DNA of 64,000 nt, taken from contig CAWZYM010000075.1 of NCBI GenBank assembly GCA_963966185.1, forward strand, positions 242,001-306,000. Reading direction: 5' to 3'. The notes under the pieces are model-generated. The model saw only the letters and a program-made list of their open reading frames with translations. It did no database searches and was not told the origin of the DNA. Origin of the DNA: Rhabditoides inermis (taxonomy: Eukaryota > Nematoda > Chromadorea > Rhabditida > Rhabditidae). Shown here one piece after another: positions 59,004-64,000 of the stretch. Each line of letters starts with the position of its first letter. Position 1 is the stretch's first letter. The translations under genes were made by a program, and so were the position numbers.

Positions 59004-59592
59004 TGCGCGTGTGTGTAGAGTCGAGTGCAGAGCAGACCCTCGTCTCACTACAATCAATTCCATCTCTCCGCCCCCGCACGCGTCTACTCACGTCACAACC
59101 ACAATCGAATTAATGTTCAAACTGTTCAGATATCGATGAACGAGTGAGGTATCAGTGAGATAGATAATGGATAGTCAAATTTTCATGTACATCTGATACT
59201 GAATCACTCAAAGGTAAGCTTTGGTAGCGCAACCACGAATCGAAGTGACAAACGACGAGTACAATAGAAATATTTACTTTTTCTCGCGAAAATGTTAGTC
59301 TACAATATCATAAAACAATAAACATCTGTGTATAGTACATCACAATCGTATAGTACATCACTAACAAATATTAGGCGAATGTGTGAATGAATATGTGTGA
59401 GAGAAGACTAGAAGATTGCGCGTCGAATGGGCGAAAACGCTATCACAAAAGTTGACATAAGAGTAAATCGATGGAAGATCCAATAAAAACACAGAGACGA
59501 CAAACACGCGTGCGGTATTGCATGGCTTCTATAAGACGGACAGCAGCCAATATGAATCATACAAGCATATTTAGCAGACCATTCTCTCTCTC
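59004..59592. other. intergenic
   Basis: Upstream region of the glycosyltransferase and 3' UTR of CERT on the same strand. Nothing else recognised. Confidence 0.45.
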
Positions 59593-60294
59593 TCAGATGG
59601 ACAAGGGCCTTCCCTTGACGGCCTTCTCGACAAACTCAGTGAACATGCGCAGGAACTTGGGATACTCCTTCTTGTACACATGTCGAAGAGCAGCCGTCGG
59701 CACCCAGCCTCCAGGATGCACTGCATTGGAAACCAACACTTCACAAATCACATATCCATATCACCACTCCCTATCAGTCTGCAGTCGCATCAAAGCCGCT
59801 CAAAATGACCCGTTAACGTTTACGCAGACAGTGAGTCAGTGAACCGTATGGATAGACTGATGACTCACAAACACTCGATCCGACTGGGCAAACAAAATCC
59901 GCACACGCTACTACAAACTACACTGTACCTTGCGACACGTAGATGATCTTGCAGGTGACGTCATCGCGGGTGAGCTGATCGATCGGCTTGCTGGCATCTC
60001 GCACAACTGTCTCGCAGATCATAGACACGGTGAGACCGACGCGCACCGACGAGCGAGAGCCGAGCTGAAGGACAATCAGTCATATCACACTATCACACAA
60101 GATAACTATCAAGCGTGTATCAATCAACTCACCGGCACATCCGGTCGCACAACATCCTTGTTGCACACAATGTACAAGTCGACCGCATTCGCAGACTTCT
60201 TCTCATCGACGCGACGAATGTGCGACCAGAAGAGGGACTCGCGAGGGGCAGCGGGCCACACCTAGACAGCCCACTTGATGCTCTCTCTCTCTCG

Positions 60295-60345
<51 letters not shown>

Positions 60346-60553
60346 AACCGTCTTGTGTCTCTGCAGGAGCACAGCCGTGTCCTGTCCAATCTCCTCGAGC
60401 ACATCCATCCCTTCCAGAGTGTGATCCCACGTCGTCTTATAGCGCGCGTCGAAGAAGTGATGCATGTACTCAAGTGCGGACACTCCCTTCACCTCGTGCA
60501 CTGCCTTCAGGGGGTCCACCGGCAGACCGTCAATCTCCACCTGAACAAGTCTA

Positions 60554-60600
<47 letters not shown>

Positions 60601-62399
60601 TCACCCACCTCTCTCTTGTACATCTTCATCGCGCCGTCCTCCGCGAACAGCGACCACACTCCGTCGTCCACCCCAGACAGCGCGTACGACAGCTGCTCGT
60701 CGGTGATCGAGTCAATCTGAACACGCCCATCCACCTAATCACACACGCCATCACCCACCTCCTTGAATAGATTGTGAGTAGACGGCAGGGTGACCTCGTC
60801 GTACGAGCCAAAGTGGAGATTCTGAACACAACAACAGTGCAATAAAAACGAATCGCTAACACAAACCCTGTTGACGGTCTTGACAACTGCGGGTGCGGGC
60901 TGAGCAACCGGAGCAGAAGCGGCAACGGGGTCGGGAACAGTCTACAGTATGCATATATGATAGTTGTGAATCACATATAACAATGTAGCTACATAGTATA
61001 TATGCCATGTACTCACGGGAGGCATGGGGCTGGGAGTGACAGTGACGGTGGTGCTGGCCTCTTCGGCGACCGATATGGTGGAGGTGGGCGACGCGGGCTC
61101 GTCCGCGTCATGCCACTCGTCCCCGCAGTCGCTCAGCTCAACCCAGACACTCACTCAGCCACGCACTCCCCACACCCACCACTTCGTCGGCGTCCAGGCG
61201 GCTGCTGGCCCCGGCCGTCCATGCCTCGGCCGGTCGGATCGTCGCCTCGCTGCTGCTGCTCATCGTCGACTGGTGGGGAGAGGAGCTGCGCGGCTCCAAC
61301 ACCTCCGCCTCCTCTTCCTTCACCGCAGGCGGCAGCTCGCTCGGGGGCGTGAGCAGCGACTGCATCTGCGCGTGCACCTGCGCCACGTCAGGAGATGAGC
61401 GCGTACAGATGGACGGGTTCTGCAACAGTACGGTAACTTAAAGAAAATCTTGCATTTCACAACAATAATAACGGTACATACCGTGTGTACGATGTGCACA
61501 ATGTGGTCGATGTTGTGTAGCATGGCGAGGTGAGTTGCGCGGAGGGCGAGCGTCTCCGGGCGCGGCTGCCCGCCAAGCACCCTCTCCACTGCCTGCATCT
61601 GCTCCGCGCACATGGCGCGATACGCCCGCAGCTCAGACACGCGACGGTCCAGCTCGTCCACCTACACACATCAACTTCCACAATCCCAACGCACACATAG
61701 CATATATACCCCACCTCGCTCTCCCGACCGCTCTCAACGGCTATCTGCATGGAAGACACCGACGGGTTGCGCGAGTGCGAAGCCGACTTGGTCGACGTGC
61801 TCGAGTAGTCAGAGTCCTGCAGCAACCGGGTAAACAACACAGTGTGGCGTGTGACTCACATAGTCCCTGGCCAGCGCCTTGATCCAGAGCGCCCTCTGAT
61901 GGGGGTTGTCGGCACGCAGATACCACACAGAGTCCGCCGACAGACTCACTTGGAACGCGCAGTCGTCGTACTCATGCGACTGAACAAGCACGTGTGCACA
62001 CACAATCAACACATATGCAACACATGTACCAACATACCTCGACAGACGCGCTCTTGAGTGCGAATGAGCCACGACAACCACAAGCCTTCTCTGCCCTACT
62101 CTTGTAATATAGAAAGACGCCTCCCTGAAACGTATATACGAAGTTATGTACATTTTGATAAACTCACAAATCGAAATCAATCGACAAAAATGCAACACGC
62201 TCACGCACGCACGTGGTTGTTCACATGTTCGATGTTCGATAACTCACCTTGATTTCAAAGTAGCGCTCCTGCCATCCACTAACATAATTCGTCCATTTCT
62301 TCAAAACGCCTGATGTCGGAAGAACACTGAAAAATACAAAACAATGCGTGAGCGAGCAGTTACAAATGCAGCAGTAATCACTTACTCCTTCTCCGACAT
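59593..62399 (-). CDS. CERT1: ceramide transfer protein CERT (PH-FFAT-START)
   Basis: About 14 exons from ATG 62399 to TGA 59593, roughly 500-550 aa. PH domain: SGVLKKWTNYVSGWQERYFE, FLYYKSRAE, WYLRADNPHQRALWIKALAR; it would bind Golgi PI4P. A serine-rich stretch (SASHSRNPSVSSMQ) corresponds in position to the CERT serine-repeat. A coiled-coil (DELDRRVSELRAYRAMCAEQ) follows. An FFAT-like VAP-binding motif EWHDADE lies after acidic residues near 61.1 kb. START domain: DGVWSLFAEDGAMKMYKREV, YMHHFFDARYKTTWDHTLEG, ESLFWSHIRRVDE, DLYIVCNKDVVRPDVP, GGWVPTAALRHVYKKEYPKF. CERT moves ceramide from ER to trans-Golgi. Two introns are (CT)n tracts. Confidence 0.93.
60279..60343. repeat. (CT)n microsatellite in CERT intron
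   Basis: Lies between two START-domain exons. A similar tract is at 60557-60599. Confidence 0.92.
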
Positions 62400-63043
62400 C
62401 GTAGATCAATTGTCGTTCGTTTTTGAATATGAATAGGTGTGATGGCAGCTATCTGGATCAAATCGAATCCGCCAGATGATTTCGATCGAAGAAAGAGAGG
62501 CGGTTCGGTTCAGGCGACACACGTCGCTCGAGCAAACACCGCGAAACAGGTCGGCTTTCCGGACCTGCCGGAGAGAACTGCCAGCCTGAGAGATCAAACA
62601 AACTACTAGGGGCACGGTCCACTGGTAACAAATTACAACAAGAATCGTCTGTAACAATCTCCGAAACATTTTATTATATAAAACCAGTACTGCAAGCGAA
62701 AAGCGATTTGCTTCAGTTGATGTTATTGCTCGAATGCGAGAGCCGAGGGTGGCAGAGTACACGCATTGCCAGACAGCTAGAGAGGGGGCTCTTAAAAAGT
62801 GACGAGATGAGCCATGGGATTTCAACTACAAGAGTTACAAAAAACAGTTTCATGTTGTAACCATGAAGAGAACAATATACTTATGTTATTTCGATATACT
62901 ATAGTTTAATAATCTATCTCGAACCATATACTACATACTTCAGGTAGGACCTTTGCGGAACTTCCTTGCAAAAATAGATTCTCTCAAAAATAAACAAATA
63001 CAATCCAACAAGTTTATTATTGGAATAACAACAACATAACAAT
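62400..63043. other. intergenic
   Basis: CERT 5' side and RPL14 3' UTR. Minus-strand AATAAA (TTTATT on plus) near 63013 fits RPL14. No additional gene. Confidence 0.5.
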
Positions 63044-63503
63044 TTACTTGGAGGACTTCTTCAGCTTGGCCAGCTCGACGCGGACGAGACGGTTGCGGAG
63101 CTGCTTGGCGCGCTGGACCTTGAAGCGCTCGAAGTCGGTGAGGGTGGCGCGCTTGGCCTTAGCGGCGATCTTCTTGGCCCAGGCGGTCTTGGAGAACTCC
63201 TCGTTGATCTTAGCCTCATCGAAAGCCTTCTGCACTCCTCCGGTCTTCTGCTGGACGCGGACCTTCAGCTTGAACTTGGTGAGCTGGATGTCCTTGAGGT
63301 TGACAACGGAGCGCTTGACTCCGGAAGAGGGTCCATCGACAAGAACCTGAAACGAATAAGTGTAAACGAGAATAATTTAAAAACCAACTGATTACCTTGT
63401 TTCCGTCAACGACGTTGACGATGGTGGCGAGCTTGCCAGCGTAGGTTCCGTTGGAGATGAAGACGACGCGTCCGATCTCGACGTACTTGGTGAAAGTGAC
63501 CAT
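63044..63503 (-). CDS. RPL14: 60S ribosomal protein L14
   Basis: Two coding exons split by a ~49-bp intron, 136 aa. Start MVTFTKYVEIGRVVFISNGT, KOW-like GTYAGKLATIVNVVDGNK, VLVDGPSSGVKR, then the basic helix TAWAKKIAAKAKRATLTDFE and RFKVQRAKQLRNRLVRVEL, as in eukaryotic L14 of the large ribosomal subunit. It lacks the long C-terminal repeat tail of vertebrates. A TTGTAG acceptor directly upstream of the ATG shows a 5' UTR intron, common for ribosomal protein genes. Confidence 0.96.
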
Positions 63504-64000
63504 TTTACCTACAATAATTACGATATAAATTACAAAATGGGCAGAAAACGAATACACCTAAAATCGAAATGAAAAAAAGACAATCGATAGGCGAAACCCA
63601 CACAAAAAATATTTAAAAAAAATTAACGCTGCTCGAAAAGAAGTAAATAAGATAAATAGGTAAGAACAAACGTATGGAAATTATCGAAAAGTTGTTCAGA
63701 ATGATTCCAAAAATGTGAAAAGTTACAGTAGTTAAGACAAAAAATTTGTTCGTGGCGGGAAAAACTGAATTCTCAAAATTTCCCTGATTTGCAAGTACAC
63801 AACATACTTATCGATACATACACACACTGCAAATGACGTCACGTTATTGCTGACCACTCAGCGAATTATCAAACTGCTAAATAATAGTGATCTTTCATGA
63901 AATTTATCGAGCAATCTTATGTTGAAATCAATTATAATGTATTTGCACATGTTCCTACAAAACGCACACGCGCTGATTACGGAGGAGCACGCACTCATCA
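63504..64000. other. RPL14 upstream region
   Basis: AT-rich sequence with 5' UTR intron and promoter of RPL14. No other gene to the window edge. Confidence 0.45.

Overview
The window comes from a eukaryotic nuclear genome with compact, intron-rich genes. Introns have GT-AG borders and are often only 44-60 bp, sitting between G+C-rich exons. The recognisable genes (CERT, ABCB7, cathepsin Z, HINT1, TMEM50, COX5B with the RCECG zinc pair common in invertebrates, RPL14) point to an animal. I cannot name the phylum: 3' splice sites are varied (TTGCAG, CTCCAG, ATAG, GAG), which argues against a typical nematode. Names rest on motifs read by eye; no database search was possible.

Layout. 1-6448 is a satellite array of about 240-bp pyrimidine-tract monomers with higher-order periodicity. 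6.4-15 kb is gene-poor: a 5'-truncated non-LTR retrotransposon, tRNA-derived SINE copies, one weak small gene, and a cluster of hairpin-rich segments that includes two paralogous candidate structured RNAs (13.2 and 14.0 kb). 15-21 kb holds a poorly understood plus-strand multi-exon unit, a 1.45-kb tandem duplication carrying three exons and a SINE, and many CT/GA microsatellites. 21.5-23.3 kb is a well-supported minus-strand gene of unknown function (about 433 aa).

25.2-31.4 kb is a minus-strand gene of more than 25 exons whose protein joins a degenerate UDP-glucose pyrophosphorylase-like domain, a RhoGAP domain and a pseudokinase. This is the most unusual object in the window. Next to it are an NBD-only ABCG-type gene with several defects and a 66-aa one-pass membrane protein.

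34.7-63.5 kb is gene-dense and mostly housekeeping: an RS-rich nuclear protein with D-x-x-G-x-P repeats, a UBASH3-like histidine phosphatase, a TLC-domain membrane protein, COX5B, cathepsin Z, HINT1 with an optional mitochondrial leader, ABCB7/Atm1, TMEM50, a DUF273-like glycosyltransferase, CERT and RPL14. Several act in shared compartments without forming an operon: COX5B, ABCB7 and possibly the long HINT1 form in mitochondria; CERT and the TLC protein in lipid handling; cathepsin Z, TMEM50 and the glycosyltransferase in the secretory and endolysosomal system. Divergent pairs (COX5B/cathepsin Z, HINT1/ABCB7) and convergent pairs (phosphatase/TLC, cathepsin Z/HINT1, TMEM50/glycosyltransferase) are separated by only 0.15-1.2 kb.
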